A stretch of DNA of 64,000 nt from Ryuthela nishihirai (GCA_038380435.1 JAWZYU010000034.1:40362901-40426900), one strand, 5' to 3'; positions 1-12,920 are shown, counted from the stretch's first letter. The notes: a model not told the origin generated them from the sequence alone. Numbers and translations are program-made.

Positions 1-982
1 CTTTATACTTGAATACTTAATAAGCAATCATTTTTAGTAATAATTGTCAACACTGTAAAAAAAAAAATTCACATGCAGATTTGAAAGCTTAAAAGTTGTC
101 AAACGAGCAGATAAATTCCCTATTTATTACGGAAATCTGTCAGGTCCCAAATTTCATTAATAGAGGGTTTTTCCTTTGTATAATTAAGCTATTTTTATTA
201 CTTTAGCTAATTCTTTCAGATACACAGCAGTATGTACATTAGTCAAGATCAGAGTAATCTGTTACAAGTCACTGTCCATTACAACTGATGATCGTGACTC
301 TAAATAAGTCCATTTAACTGCACTTGTTGATGTTCTGTTACAACCAAGCAGCATCAGTCTCATAATATGCTTCACCATTTACATTCGTTTTAACAGAGGA
401 AAGTGATTGTAAAAGTTTGATACTTATAAAACCACTATAATTAAAGGGGAAAAAAGCAAACATGTTTATCATACTGAATATGAAGTACCGTTTACACATT
501 TTAAGCACTGCATATATAATGGCGGGAAAAAAATCTACACCTAACACAACCCTAAATGTAAACAGAGTTATGGCTTTCTTGAAAAATATAAAATGCATTA
601 AAATATTTTTAAAATGGGCAACAACTTCCTTTACCTTACTTCAAATTAAAACGAACACCAATATAAAAAATACATACATTATATAATACACACTAAAAAT
701 ATTCCAAATACATAAAATAAATATTGTAGCTAGGTTTTTATACATACACCTCATAATAAGTACTACATCAAACTTAGCCTTCTGCAAGTGACAACAATAT
801 GGATATGGTAATCAATAGCTCTTCCTGTTTAATGTGACAAACGATATAAAATAACCGGATAAAGCACTTCCCACAACTATAAAGAAGTTGAATAGAAGCA
901 TTTGAATTTGTTTACAACTTTATAACATGAAAAACTTAAAAAGAAATCCCAAAAACTATTTGGCAGAATTATGTAAGAGATA

Positions 983-1321
983 CAAGAGTTGTCCATAAAT
1001 TACATAAAGTATAACACCCAAATGGTGTACTTATCATGAAATTAGCATTTATTTGCTTTCTCATGACAAAGATATTGGTGGTTTTGATATAGCGCATTCG
1101 CTGTGTGCGCGTGTAGGTGATGCGTCATGTAAACGCTAAAATGATTAAAAAAAATTAATTTCCTGACGATAAAAAAATAATTTGGTATACTGTAACTTAC
1201 AATTATCTACTACTACTACCATAATACTCACATGCTATGCAAATTATCATACAAAAAAAATTGCCTAGCACAAAGGATTAAACAATGACTATCATTTATG
1301 CAATTTATGGACGATCTTATG
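983..1321. mobile_element. MITE with TA target duplication (Tc1/mariner-like ends)
   Basis: The two ends are inverted repeats sharing the core GTCCATAAATT and flanking AT-rich bases over about 27 bp with a few mismatches. Each end is flanked by TA (981-982 and 1322-1323). The 339-bp interior holds no transposase. Ends of this form with a TA duplication are typical of Tc1/mariner-derived MITEs; family assignment beyond that is not possible here. Confidence 0.65.
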
Positions 1322-1532
1322 TAAAACATGGAAATTAAACACAAGGTTTCTGTTCAGGAACAAATGGGGAAGCAGCGGGTAAAACATGAAACATAGAAGT
1401 TGAGCAAAAGTTTACATAGATCATTTTTTGACAAATGTTAACATTGTTTCGCCATTTACTTAGGAGAACTGTCCAAGTGTAACCTGCAGTTTTCCCACTG
1501 CGACCCACACTACTGTTAAAATAAAAATAAAT

Positions 1533-1711
1533 CCCCCCTCAAGCAGCTGCTTGCCACAGAGGTCTGACAGGAGCCTGTCTGTTTATATGCCATAGTAGAA
1601 GGTCTGAGAGGATGACAGGACCTCAGCAGAAAAACGACACAAACAGCCATGCCTTACCCGGGGCTCGAACCCAGGTCCCTTAGATCAGTAGCCAAGCGCG
1701 CTAACCACCCT
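1533..1711 (-). mobile_element. SINE-2 copy (tRNA-derived SINE)
   Basis: This is a nearly full-length member of the second SINE family of the window. On the minus strand it starts with a tRNA-like head (A-box-like bases in the GCGCGCTTGGC region and B box GGGTTCGAGCCCCGG). The body continues with TTTTTCTGCTGAGG and CAGACCTTCTACTATGG and ends in GCAAGCAGCTGCTTGAGGGG. Other copies share the same body. The head begins imperfectly at an AT-rich junction. Confidence 0.75.
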
Positions 1712-2420
1712 GTTTATTAAAAGGTCTACAGAAAATATTGGGCAGATTCTGAATTGTGGCTATTGGTTGAAACAGATTCAAGTAATTTTGTATTCAAACA
1801 AAAACTGAACAGTAGTTTAATAATTAACAGGAATATTTTTTACTTAGGGGGAATTAGTAGGACTTATGATGTATGGAAAAATATCAGACTGTTTAATTTT
1901 TAAGAGCAGTAGTTCTTGAACTGTAGTCATTGGTGATACATATTTTTAATTGGCAAATATAGCAAACCACCATTTTTAGTCAATAAACAATGTGGAACCC
2001 CAAGCATTTCAATACTTTTAGGTTCAGGTACCAAAGGCATTTCAATATAGCTTAAAACATAAAAATGTTACCTGAATATAATTTGTCAATACATGACTTA
2101 CAGTTTTCCAGTTTATTGTACTTGCACCATTGTCTAACTAACAGATTTCCTACTGAAATCCAATGGCGTGTTGAAGTTGAAAAATAAAAAGTGGTTTTAA
2201 ATTCGAATTTAGATTTTATCAGAGGTAGAGACTTGAATTTACATAATACAAGGGAAATCTGTATAAGTGAAATGAAGATTTGAGGCTGGTTAAGAACAAT
2301 TTTTAAGTTTTTAAAGCTAGTCAGATATCTTCGTGACCTTCCAACATCTTTTGTAACTTGTACAAAGCGCTATAGCTCTCCTATACAAAGGGCCACAAAT
2401 GAACACCATACTCTATAGAT

Positions 2421-2590
2421 TAGAGGTACTCAACGTGGGGTACGCTGTGAGAGCTCAAAAGTCGCTAGATATATGTTTTATTTTATTCCCATTGTTATAC
2501 TATAATTTTAGTTTTATCTATCTATACAAGGGGTACGCCAGTTACACATTTCCAGGGGGTAAGTTGAAGTATAAAAGGTTGAGAACACTG
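2421..2590. mobile_element. hAT-type MITE
   Basis: A 170-bp segment with ends TAGAGGTACTCAAC and, inverted, CAGTGTTCTCAAC, matching the CAGNGGTTCTCAAC style of hAT termini. It is flanked by a near-perfect 8-bp duplication (CTATAGAT at 2413-2420 and CTACAGAT at 2591-2598), the length expected for hAT. It contains no coding sequence of its own; an open frame across it is chance. Confidence 0.65.
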
Positions 2591-2599
2591 CTACAGATT

Positions 2600-5500
2600 A
2601 TGGAGGAACAGATGTCGAACTCATTGGGCTCAGGGCAATTAAAGCTCGACTTAGTATCATAAGTGGAAGACAAAAAGCTACTGAGCTATTTATTTATCCA
2701 CTTTTCAGTTGTTTCCTCAGTTTGGAACTAACAAATAAGATACCAATGTACTTGAGCCATATTTTAACCTTTTTCTTATACATGTTAATAAAAACTTTTA
2801 AGCACTTCCAGGCGACTCTTTTGATCCTCGAGCAGTATTTAATTTCTTTTCACACATTATATATATTTATATCTATGCATATACATAGCATTTTTTTACT
2901 TCAGATGCAAAAATAGCAGTATAAATTCTGATTTACTTTTCTTTTTAATTTTCTAAACTTCATTACCGTTAAAATTCGTTTAATCGAATGTTTATTAGCC
3001 ATTGCCATTTTTTGTAAAATCTGAGATATTAGTCTCGAAAGAATTTTATTTCTAAAATACAGAATAAATTTAACAGTTAAAACTCCACTTAGATTGGACT
3101 GTCACTACAATCACTGTAATCATTTTTATTTCACCCAGCTAAAACCAATAACAATCGATTTGGTTCAATATAACTGAATTAAATAACTTTATAGAATGTA
3201 GTCTACTAAAGGCTACACAAAGCTGCTAGGATATGAACATAAAGACAACTAAAAGATTGGCAATACAGCACATGTGACACAAATTTACAAATATATCATT
3301 AAAAGTTGCACTTTTCAGTCTTTCTTCAGAAAGCAGGGAAAAGGTAAATCATAGTATTAATTGCATCCCAAATGCAGAATTCATAGTTTCGCCATTTACC
3401 ATCCACAAAACGTACGTTAGGAGTAAAGTAGGATTTCCAAACATAGCATTGGAAATTTGCTTCTTCAATTCAAAATGAACATTTCGTGGTTGTTGGTGGC
3501 ATTGTTGACTAAAGTTCAACATCTGTTCCTCCCTATTCTGTGATCACATACAGAAGGACTCTGCAAGTTTACCAAAGCTTCTTTTCTGTATGAAGAATGT
3601 GAGAAATTTTTATAAAATGAACATGCAAACCAAAACATTGAAATTAACCTAACCCAATATTTAATAAAATGTCAGTGTAGGCTATGCACTAAAAATGACT
3701 GCATATCATGTGATAATTGAAATACGCACAATTCCTTACTGTTTGTTAAAATGTTTTACTGTTCTGCGATACATTAAATAAAAACAATGTGAACCACTGT
3801 TTTAGACACAACTACTAGGATAGAAAAAAAAAGTACAATTTATTTCACCGACTACAGCATTTCTTTATAGCTTTTGATATATTTGTAATTTTTTTGTCAA
3901 CCAATTAACTGAACATTCATAACCTTTAATTCATATTTTAGATTTTAACGTACAAATATTTCAGTCTTAAGATAACTTGATTCTTGATTAGAGAACACTG
4001 GAATTATAATTATTAATGAACCTATTCTTAATATCTAAGTTCTTTTTGATGTCAGAAAAAAGATGGATTTATTAATTAATAACTTTACAATCAAAATTGT
4101 AATAATTGAAAAAAAACACACACACACAAAAAAAAAACGGATAAATTTCACTTTCAATGCTATTCATGTTTCCATCCATAATAAGTGTATCACAACGCAG
4201 GCAACTGATCAAGCTGCTTCTGAATGGATAGTTTTCAAAGCCCACAAATAGATGTGATCTGATGGACATATCCATAAACTGTCTGGATATATTCAGACAC
4301 CAATTAAGAATGGTTAAAGCTTACACCATTTAGTCGCATCAAATGATAAATATTGTGCAGCATATACAGAATATTGCATTACGAAAAAAAACTATCTGCA
4401 TCAGAATCACATTTTAAAACTTTTTGAAAATAATTTTCACATCTTTTCTAATTACTTAATGTTTTAAATAAAAATAAAAGGTGTAAATGATACTAAAAAG
4501 AACTCGTACAAAGTCTGTTTATGAGGTTAAATTACTATTGAACATATCAATGTTAAATTACTATTGAACATATCAATTGCAGACCATGAATACTTTCAAA
4601 AATAAACTGTAAAGAATTGTACAAAAATTTAAAAATAGAATATTTATAACTAGTTTAACATTATGATAATGTTTATGCTAACATAAAAGAACAACAACGC
4701 CAGTAGCACTTTGGTTTGAACTTTTGTACTAATGACACATTTTGTGATTTAGAGAAGTTAAAATTGCACTTCTTTCATTTAAGATATGCGAGCTGCTTCA
4801 TAAGACAAAGTAAAACACTAAATGTTTATTGTTTCAACAAAAAATTTTCATTTCTGGAGAGTGTCAAAAAAATTAGTCTAGAAATTTATATACACAAAAC
4901 AGTTTTGTAAAAATATTTTCCACTTATTCCTTAAATTTTCACTGGGAGAAAAAGCAGTTTGCATGAAACCCTACCTGTTGGGGTTAACCTTTAAAGAGCA
5001 TCTTACCTCAGTATGGAATTCTTTACGACAACCTTGGTTGAAACTTCCTAAAATTCCCCCCCCCCTAGTAAACTCTAGAGGGGATTAAAAAAATTCTCTC
5101 TTCTTACAAGACTCTGAAAATGCTAGTATTCATTCTTTCATAGCTTAACTATTTCACTGCAGATGATTTCATGACAAATCAGTTTAGATGCTTATTGACA
5201 CAGGTTGCCCAGAATAAGTTTTTTTTTTTCATATCGAGTGAAATTTTATAGATTAGATTTGGCCATCAAACCAGCTACATCCAGAGATCTCAAATTAACA
5301 GAACATACTTGCGATTATCTGGAAAAATCAAGTGGCTTCACACCTTTCCCAACACCATACATGAGATGTGAAAAGATTCGTCAATGAATTAAGTTTTTTT
5401 TCTATTTTCATTTGCAATTACCTTCAAACTGCAACATACTTAATAAAAGCAACAGTTCAATATTTTATCACACATAAACACAAGAATTGCTCTGTTGAAC

Positions 5501-5980
5501 AAGTTATTTAAATTTGGCTAATCAATTATTTGCAGGTTCATAAAATGGAATTTTTAAGGTTGATGCCAGAAATCAGATTTTGGTGACCAAAACGAAAATA
5601 TGGTAGTCCCAAAGAAATTGTCTCGATTATATTCACATGTCATTAACAACTGAAACTTCCAGTAATTAAGGTTATTACCATGTCATATATAAATAAGAAT
5701 TTTACATAAAAAATCTCCGTGAATGCATTTTAACCACAACGTTACATTAAAGGAGAACAGCTATTAACAACGTAATTTATCTTGTAAGGGAAGTCTGCTT
5801 TTCATATATTCTCTCACCTTTTTATACTTTCCAAAAAGAAATTCATTTAAAAGGGAATATTACTGCAAGAAATGCTATTCACTAGAACTATAGCAAAAAG
5901 TGACAAGATATATACACACCATGATCATATCCTTGTGGGTATATAGACAATTCTTTTAAATGTTCTCAGACAAAAGATGC
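2600..5980. other. AT-rich non-coding stretch
   Basis: I see no exon or recognisable transposon. It contains a short CA run within A tracts (about 4110-4137), a 10-bp C run near 5055 and a 26-bp tandem duplication (two units of GTTAAATTACTATTGAACAT plus flank, 4527-4578). Confidence 0.5.
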
Positions 5981-6128
5981 TTTTATAAACCATCAGAGTG
6001 CAGGCAAATATCCTCATAATGAAGACCTAATGATAAAATGGATGCCTTCAGCAATGTCATCCTGCTGGCATGAACCTTAAATATTACGTATACATTAGTC
6101 TTTAAGTCATTTTTGACATCCATAATGG

Positions 6129-6514
6129 GGGGGGGGGGGGGGGGCCTCAGTCGGTAGCGCGCCAGGCTCGTAATCTGTAGTTCCCAGGTTCGAGTCCCAG
6201 TTGGGTCAGCGTTGAGATTTATCTCCGCAAAATTCCCCGCCCTGCCCACGGTCAGTAGGGGACACCGATGGGCTAGGAAAGGCCGCCGTCCGTCGGATGG
6301 GACGTTAAGCAGTGGCCCCGTGTGCGGGAGAGCCATACCCTGTGCACGTTAAAGAACACTCTGGATGGCCTTGACGGGAGGCTACTATCTGTCTCCCAAC
6401 AGCTGTTCCAGTGGGTCCCCTCCCCCAACCTTCTCTGAGCCTTCGGGGTCCATGTGACCTGGCCATTTAGCCCATGGTGTGCAAAAAAGTGCCGCTCAGA
6501 GGTAACCCAACCCA
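6129..6514 (+). mobile_element. SINE-1 copy, full length, with 13-bp target duplication
   Basis: A tRNA-like head (CCTCAGTCGGTAGCGCGCC as A box, GGTTCGAGTCCC as B box) is followed by a GC-rich body and a 3' tail ending GAGGTAACCCAACCCA. The direct repeat ACATCCATAATGG flanks it at 6116-6128 and 6515-6527, showing insertion by target-primed reverse transcription. The head carries an expanded G run (18 G at 6127-6144). The copy is close to the family consensus, so it is young. Apparent reading frames here are SINE translations. Confidence 0.92.
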
Positions 6515-7357
6515 ACATCCATAATGGCAAACAAAGAAAGATGGGCATTTAGAAGCCATAAAAATATTGATCTACTCATTATTAAGTAGCAAATTTGCTC
6601 TATGAAATCTGTCTAATTTTAACTTTTTGCATAATGTATCTGAGATTTATAGCCATAATACAATGAAGTCTATTTATAGTGCAAACCATATATAGGACAC
6701 GAGTATTAAGATCATGAAGCTAAGTGAATTTATGAAATATTAAGGGGATGGAAAAAGTAACAATGTGGAATTGCAAAAAAGTGCCCAAAAGCAACTGATA
6801 TTTCAGTTTTAGGATATATTAAATATATAAGAAAGATAAACAAAATTTCAATTCAGCAAAAAAGGAGACCAGGGATCGCCATCAGATGTACTACCACCCT
6901 CCCCAGATAATTGCAATAGTGAAATCTGGAACATGCCATTTCCTTATCTGTGAATTTTTCGTCAGTTAACAGATGAACAGTGTCTTCCTAAGCCTAAAAT
7001 CACCTTAACAGTCTTTGCCTAAATATTTAATCTATTTTCTTTCTTGAAATAAAATTAAACTTTAAGGTTTTCAGCAGTATTTTTATGTTTTTTTCATGCA
7101 ATCAAATTCAGTAGTATTAGTAAAATTAAAGTTTAGGTCTGTTGAGCCCCCATTCCTGTACGAGGAAAAAGAGAGTGGGAAAGGTGATAACAGCAAATTC
7201 TGTTATTTCTAAGAAAGACAGAGAAGATAAGGTGAGCTATGCCATGTCAGGTCACAATCCAAGATGCAATGCAGCATCTCTGAAAGGAACACAAAAGCTG
7301 TAAAAGAATTATCTATCATTTCACTACTTATTAGAGAACTTTTCACTGTTACTAGTG

Positions 7358-7455
7358 GAGAAGCATGTAACTAAATTGATAGAGCACTAAGTTTACAATC
7401 TGAGATTCACAAGTTTCCATCCCATTTGTTCAGCATTAACCTTCACCTCTCTGAA
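7358..7455 (+). mobile_element. Old SINE-1 head fragment
   Basis: A decayed tRNA-like segment aligns with the SINE-1 head: TTGATAGAGCAC for the A box, TTACAATCTGAGATTC in the anticodon-arm region and AAGTTTCCATCCC for the B box, then GTTCAGCATTAA matching the region after the head. Body and tail are not recognisable. Confidence 0.5.
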
Positions 7456-8451
7456 CTCTTGGGGAAAATATGAAATATCATAGGAACTTGGAAAGACTAC
7501 TATTTATCATATGTGATGTTATGCATTGTAAAAGAGAAAAAATGTGATTTTGAAATTATATGAATGAGCAACCTTTAATGTGTTAGAAACTGATATATCC
7601 ACTTTGCTATATCCTATTTTTTGAAAGAATTAAAAAGAATTAAAGGAAAAAAATATTTTTGGAAGTAATTTTCGTATTTTAGAAAAGTATGCACTTTGTT
7701 TTAAAAATGAAAATGCTTGTCTTAGTTTTACAATTCACTATATTTTTATTTTTAAAATTGTTTCACCAATTTCAGATCAATATTTATCACTCATCACTCA
7801 AATAAACACAGGTAATTTTGAAGTAAAATATTGAAGTAAAATTATTTATCTAAGCAATTTTATACAAAGGGTTTAAATAACAGAAACATTGTGAAATGTG
7901 CTTTGAAATATTGAGAAAAAGTTAAAATAATTAAAAAGAATTTTAAGTGAAGTTACCAAAAACTTATATCACTCAAATAAACATGCATATCTGATTTTGT
8001 AAACTAATTTACCCAAAATGCATATGACTCAAAAATTAAATAAGTGAAAGGTTTATGTAAAAATAGGATTTCAAAATGAATATTTTGGAATAATAAGAAA
8101 TAAATGGTAAAATTTAATTAAAAAAAAGCTTTTAATGAAATTAAAATGAAAAGTAACAAAATTTTCCCTTTAATAGGGGAAAAGAAAGATAAAAAAATTC
8201 GTACTTTGCATTTTTATTAATTTATTGCTCAATTTTGTGAATTGTCCAGAACCTTCACATAAAATAAAAATTGCTATAAAATATTTAAATAATAGCTTTA
8301 AAACAGAAACAAGTAAAAAGCAAAACAGAGCCCATAATCTAATAGAATTGATATTATCTCAAAGATGGAGGAATATTAAAATTAAAAGAAAGTTCTGTTG
8401 CTTCTTATCCAGTAATTGGTGACAAGGTGTAGATGCATTTTACTGAAGTAC

Positions 8452-8537
8452 TTTTCTCTGAGCACTCGGGGTCATTGTGACCTGGCTATTTAGCCCATTG
8501 TGTGCAGAAAAGTGCCACTCAGGGGTAAAACAACTTA
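8452..8537 (+). mobile_element. SINE-1 3' end, strongly 5'-truncated
   Basis: Only the last 85 bp of SINE-1 are present: CTGAGCACTCGGGGTC, GACCTGGCTATTTAGCCC, GTGTGCAGAAAAGTGCC and the tail GGGGTAAAACAAC. Flanking AGTACTTT and AATACTTT may be a target duplication. It looks like an incompletely reverse-transcribed insertion. Confidence 0.8.
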
Positions 8538-8911
8538 ACTTAAATACTTTTAGATAAAAAAATATGTGATTCCAGTCAGAAGAAAAAAAAAAACGTTTGA
8601 ATTTACACTGGAAAATGTTGCTAAAGCTTGGCATCTCGGGGCTCATATTATGAAAAGCTGAAACATGGAAATTAATGTATCCTCATGAATACATCTATAA
8701 AGGTACAAAATATGCTCCAAATATTCTTCTATTACTCTAACATTTGAAATAAAATTATTATAGGGGAAAGCAGGAGAAACTTACTCACCACCTTATGACT
8801 GAGCAGATTATCAGATCAACTACCCTGAACAGAAATGCCTTCATCTGTGTATGCAGTAGCTTCTATCCACATTCCAAGAACTAACTGTCACTAATTCCCT
8901 TACTAGATCGG

Positions 8912-9215
8912 TGATTCTCATACTTTTTTTCATTTGCATCACCCCATTTCCAGTTCTGCTAATTTCAGGTCTCCCCACTTTCAGTTCATTGCATTCATAC
9001 CACCCTTAAAAATAAATCGAGCTTCCCCACTTCACATTGAAATAAAAATTCACAAATCAATGCATTAAAAACTTTATATGAACATAACTGAAATAACAAA
9101 ATAAAATCACAAAGTAAAAAACAAAATCTATTTTGATTGCTCAACCATTAGTATCATTCCCAAAACATTTTTTAAGTGACCCTAGTCAAGAACCAATGTC
9201 TTAAGACCAAAAAAC
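8912..9215. mobile_element. Possible hAT-like MITE relic
   Basis: The left end reads GGTGATTCTCATAC followed by T-rich sequence. The right end, inverted, reads CATTGGTTCTTGACTAGGGTC. These resemble decayed hAT termini, and the interior repeats phrases typical of such elements (for example CATCACCCCATTTCC). No clean 8-bp duplication is visible. Confidence 0.3.
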
Positions 9216-9386
9216 AGCACATCCTACAACTCAAAGCAGTTGCACTACCAATGATTGCAGGTATTGAAAAAATTCACATATCAGACAATAAAAAAGTTAT
9301 TTTTATACAGTTAATGAGGAACATTTGAAGAAATTTCATGATTTCTTCTTATTTGACTAAACTACCTATATTGCATTATTAATTCA

Positions 9387-9656
9387 ATGAATGTGTATCC
9401 ACTATCAAGCTGGTTTTTTAAGGTAACAGAAGATGAGTGTAGAGGACAAATTGTCTTGAGCTAGGTGAGATCTAAACCCACGATCTCCTGATGACATGTC
9501 AGTTGTTCTGACCACTGAGCTACTGGTCTGAGCACCTGACGTATCATTAAGAGGTCATGAGTTCAGATCCCACCTGGCTCAGGACAATTTTTCCTCTACA
9601 CCCATCTTATCCTGTTATCTTAAAAAAAAAAACAGCTTGATAGTGGATATACATTC
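9387..9656. repeat. Head-to-head foldback of two tRNA-derived elements
   Basis: The left arm (about 9387-9519) and right arm (about 9521-9656) are inverted copies sharing the tail ATCCACTATCAAGCTG, an A-rich run and a tRNA-like unit. On the minus strand the left unit reads TAGCTCAGTGGTCAGAAC (A box) and GTGGGTTTAGATCTC (B box). The right unit reads TGGTCTGAGCACCTG and GAGTTCAGATCCC. The two heads meet at the centre with almost no spacer. Direct repeats of about 8 bp (TTCAATGA and ATCAATGA) lie outside the arms. Confidence 0.75.
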
Positions 9657-11212
9657 ATTAAATCAATGAGCTGTGAATTCATGTTTAAATAGCATTATTA
9701 CTAATACAACTTCGAAATTTAGCTATATATACTGACATGCATAATATTATTTAATGATTAAGTATAGAAAACATGAAATTAAAGAATTACTAACAAATAC
9801 CTTAAAATTTTTAGCGAATTCTTTTAGACACTCCCTCCTAATTAATTTTTAATGTCACATTAATGCTACAGATTTCCAGAAATTCTATCACATAGTTAGT
9901 ATTATCATTTATTTTAAATTATTTGAATGCAGTTTCACCGGCAAAAGCAGCTAATAGTACGTCTTCAAATTAATACAAGCAGCATGAGTAAAAAATATAA
10001 ATTACCAACCACTGAAAATATTAAAAGTGTGTGATATTAAAGGTAAACTTTATAAAAAAAAAATTTGTAGTGTAAAAAGGGTTGAAACTAATGTTTTTTC
10101 CCAATTATTGACAATGGTTTGCAGTATTATTTTCTCAAAAAATTTAGGCATTGTATTTAAGCTGAAGGCAAAATAACAATGAAATTTAGCTTCCTCTGTG
10201 AAGTTACTCACCAGACCCCATGGTATTACTTCTCTGAGCTGCTGTACTATTTTCAGTTTCACATCAGTTTGTTGATGACCTAATAGAAGAGCTGGAAAAC
10301 ACTAATCATTAGCAAATTTAACTAAATTATGACCAAGTTCCTACTCTTTATTCATGGATTAATAACGGAGAGAAAAATTGGATAAAAAAAAAGTACAAAT
10401 AAGTGTTTCTTTGAATTATGCTTCTGACTTATACTAACTTTGAATTTCATTTATTTTAAAATAAGCTTTGTTTGTTGCATATATGTTGCTTTAATTTATT
10501 TATTTTGCCTGAAACTGATTGAATATTTGTAAACATGGAAAGTGTATCAATATCTTTAACATGACTTTCCTTTTACTAAAATGTATCAAACATTAAAATT
10601 TCTTTCAACTATTTGGGAAACTGATATTTGGCATTAAAATTATTCATAAAATTCAATTTTCAAACCATACAGCTAAATTATTTCTTACATATTGCTAACT
10701 GACATATCTTTAAATGTGCTTGATTACTATATTCTGTATAAACTAATGGTTACCATACTTCTCAGAACAGAAAGGACATTTCATGTTTGTGTCACATAAG
10801 AATCCTATTAAAAATATTTCTTTACCATAGAATGAAAAGAGAATACATAATGAAAATACTTCCCTAACATTTTTGGTGCTTCCTACTTATATATAGGGTC
10901 AGTATAAAAAAATACCAATATTTCAAAATGCTATATTTTACTAAATAATTAAATAACAAAAGTAATTGTGTGTACAAACCAAGAAACTCTCAAAGTTTCA
11001 TTTTGAATTCAAGAGACTTCACCGCAGTGCCACTGGTAGTATGATATTCAACTTCCGTCTATAATCGGTGTAGCATGTGTAACATTTGCAAAAGCTGCAA
11101 TGATTCTTTCCTATAAATGCTGTAAATTACAATTTCTTTTGGAATAAACAATGTTTTTAATATACCCTTCAAAAACTAAACCCAGTGGTATCGAATCAAG
11201 ACTTCTTGGGAG

Positions 11213-11604
11213 TTGTTGGGTTGGGTTGTTTTACCTCTGAGCGGCACTTTTTTGCACACCATGGGCTAAATGGCCAGGTCACATGGACCCCGAAGGCTCA
11301 GAGAAGGTTGGGGGAGGGGACCCACTGGAACAGCTGTTGGGAGACAGATGGTAGCCTCCCGTCAAGGCCATCCAGCGTGTTCTTTAACGTGCACAGGGTA
11401 TGGCTCTCCCGCACACGGGGCCACGGCTTAACGTCCCATCCGACGGACGGCGGCCTTTCCAAGCCCATCGGTGTCCCCTACTGACCATGGGCAGGGCGGG
11501 GAATTTTGCGGAGATAAATCTCAACGCTGACCCAGCTGGGACTCGAACCTGGGAACTACAGATTACAAGCCTGGCGCGCTACCGACTGAGCCACCCTCGC
11601 CCCC
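11213..11604 (-). mobile_element. SINE-1 copy, full length, with 12-bp target duplication
   Basis: On the minus strand it runs from GGCGAGGGTGGCTCAGTCGG and B box GGTTCGAGTCCCAG to the tail GGTAAAACAACCCAACCCAA. The direct repeat ACTTCTTGGGAG flanks it at 11201-11212 and 11605-11616. Near-consensus sequence and intact CpG sites suggest a recent insertion. The open frames across it carry no host protein. Confidence 0.93.
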
Positions 11605-11774
11605 ACTTCTTGGGAGACACAAGATTGGTCCACCTCTACAAATCCAGTGATTTCGCACTGAAAACATCACATGTGATACTAACTCCACTCTGCCATAACA
11701 AGGAAACTAACACACACAATTACTTTTGTTATTTAATAAAATCTAATGGATAAGGAGTGGATTTTGTATTGTTT

Positions 11775-11880
11775 TTCTGCTGAGGTCTCACCTTCCCCTC
11801 AGATCTTCTCTGTGGTGTATAAACAGACAGGCTACTGCCAGATCTCTGTGACAAGCAGCCACTTGAATGGGATATTTATT
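11775..11880 (+). mobile_element. SINE-2 fragment, 5'-truncated
   Basis: The body is present from TTTCTGCTGAGGTCTCACC through GGTGTATAAACAGACAGG to AAGCAGCCACTTGAATGGG, matching the SINE-2 body and 3' end. The tRNA head is missing. Confidence 0.7.
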
Positions 11881-12215
11881 CTTTTTTTTTAATTAACACT
11901 TTAAAATCCAGGTATTCTTTTATAATGGTGTATTGTATAACTGAATTATACTTGCAGTGAAAATAGAAAGGCTAGCAAAATGGAAGAGAGCTATTCTCCA
12001 CTGCTTAAAAAAATGGATGCTTTTTATTAGTACATTATCACAAACCTACAAATATACTACATCATCAGAACAGCTTTCAGATATGCATGCAAATTTTAAA
12101 ACTAGTTTTTTTTATAGTGTTCTATAGTTAGCACACTTTTTTTCAAATAGTAACAGCCTAATGTGAAATACATATATAAAATGATAAGAAACAGGAAGTA
12201 AGTTTTATTACTGTA

Positions 12216-12609
12216 GATACTTGAGTATAAGGCAAGAAATTTTGGGCATTTTCAAAATCAAAAAAGTACAAAGCAATATTTAGGTTAATATCTTAAAACA
12301 ATTTTTTATGGGTTGCTTGTCAAACAGTTGCATAATCATTTAATATTAAGGTAAGTGATAAACAGTATCTTTCATTTTATAAAATAGATTAATATAAATA
12401 TTCCATTTATTTACCGTCAAAAAAGGTTTTGGATCAAATAGTTTTGCACAGTTCACCCATTTTATTATGCCGAAATATACAAGATTTACCATACCAACAT
12501 TGGCTATGCCCTCAAAGCAAAATTTTCAATATTGACTAATACATGAGTCACTACACATTTTCTGGCTTCCCAAGGCCCAAAACTAGGGGTCAATACATAC
12601 TCAAGTATC
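12216..12609. mobile_element. MITE with TA target duplication
   Basis: Inverted ends share GATACTTGAGTAT perfectly and continue with weaker similarity. TA flanks both sides (12214-12215 and 12610-12611). Size is 394 bp with no transposase, so it is a non-autonomous DNA transposon of the Tc1/mariner or pogo type. Confidence 0.65.
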
Positions 12610-12920
12610 TATGTTAGTTAAAATTTAAAGGCTTTACCATCTAAAACAATTTAGTCATGATAACAATGTAAAATCAATTATGGTATCTCTTAGACAGAAA
12701 GTACTTGTATAAGAGAGCTTCAAAGCCAAATGACTGCTATGAACTTTTTTATTACTATTGTTTACAACTGCCTTGATGAAGGAACCAAACACTGATTTGT
12801 GCAGCATTATAAGTAATTTTTATGTGTGCTATTTCTTCAAAAACATAAAGGATTTTTCTTAACAAAAAAGATGTACATCTGAGTAAAGATACTGCTAGAA
12901 ATATCCTTTTTATTGAAATA

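Noticed and set aside
11185..11753. Open frames with repeated phrases such as LTSERHFFAHHGLNGQ and MALPHTGPRLNVPSDG (also at 6.0-6.5, 18.0, 29.1, 36.1-36.6, 46.7-47.1, 62.0-62.5 and 62.8-63.4 kb)
   Set aside because: They are the translations of SINE-1 in several frames. Their recurrence reflects the repeat, and they lie exactly within its target duplications.
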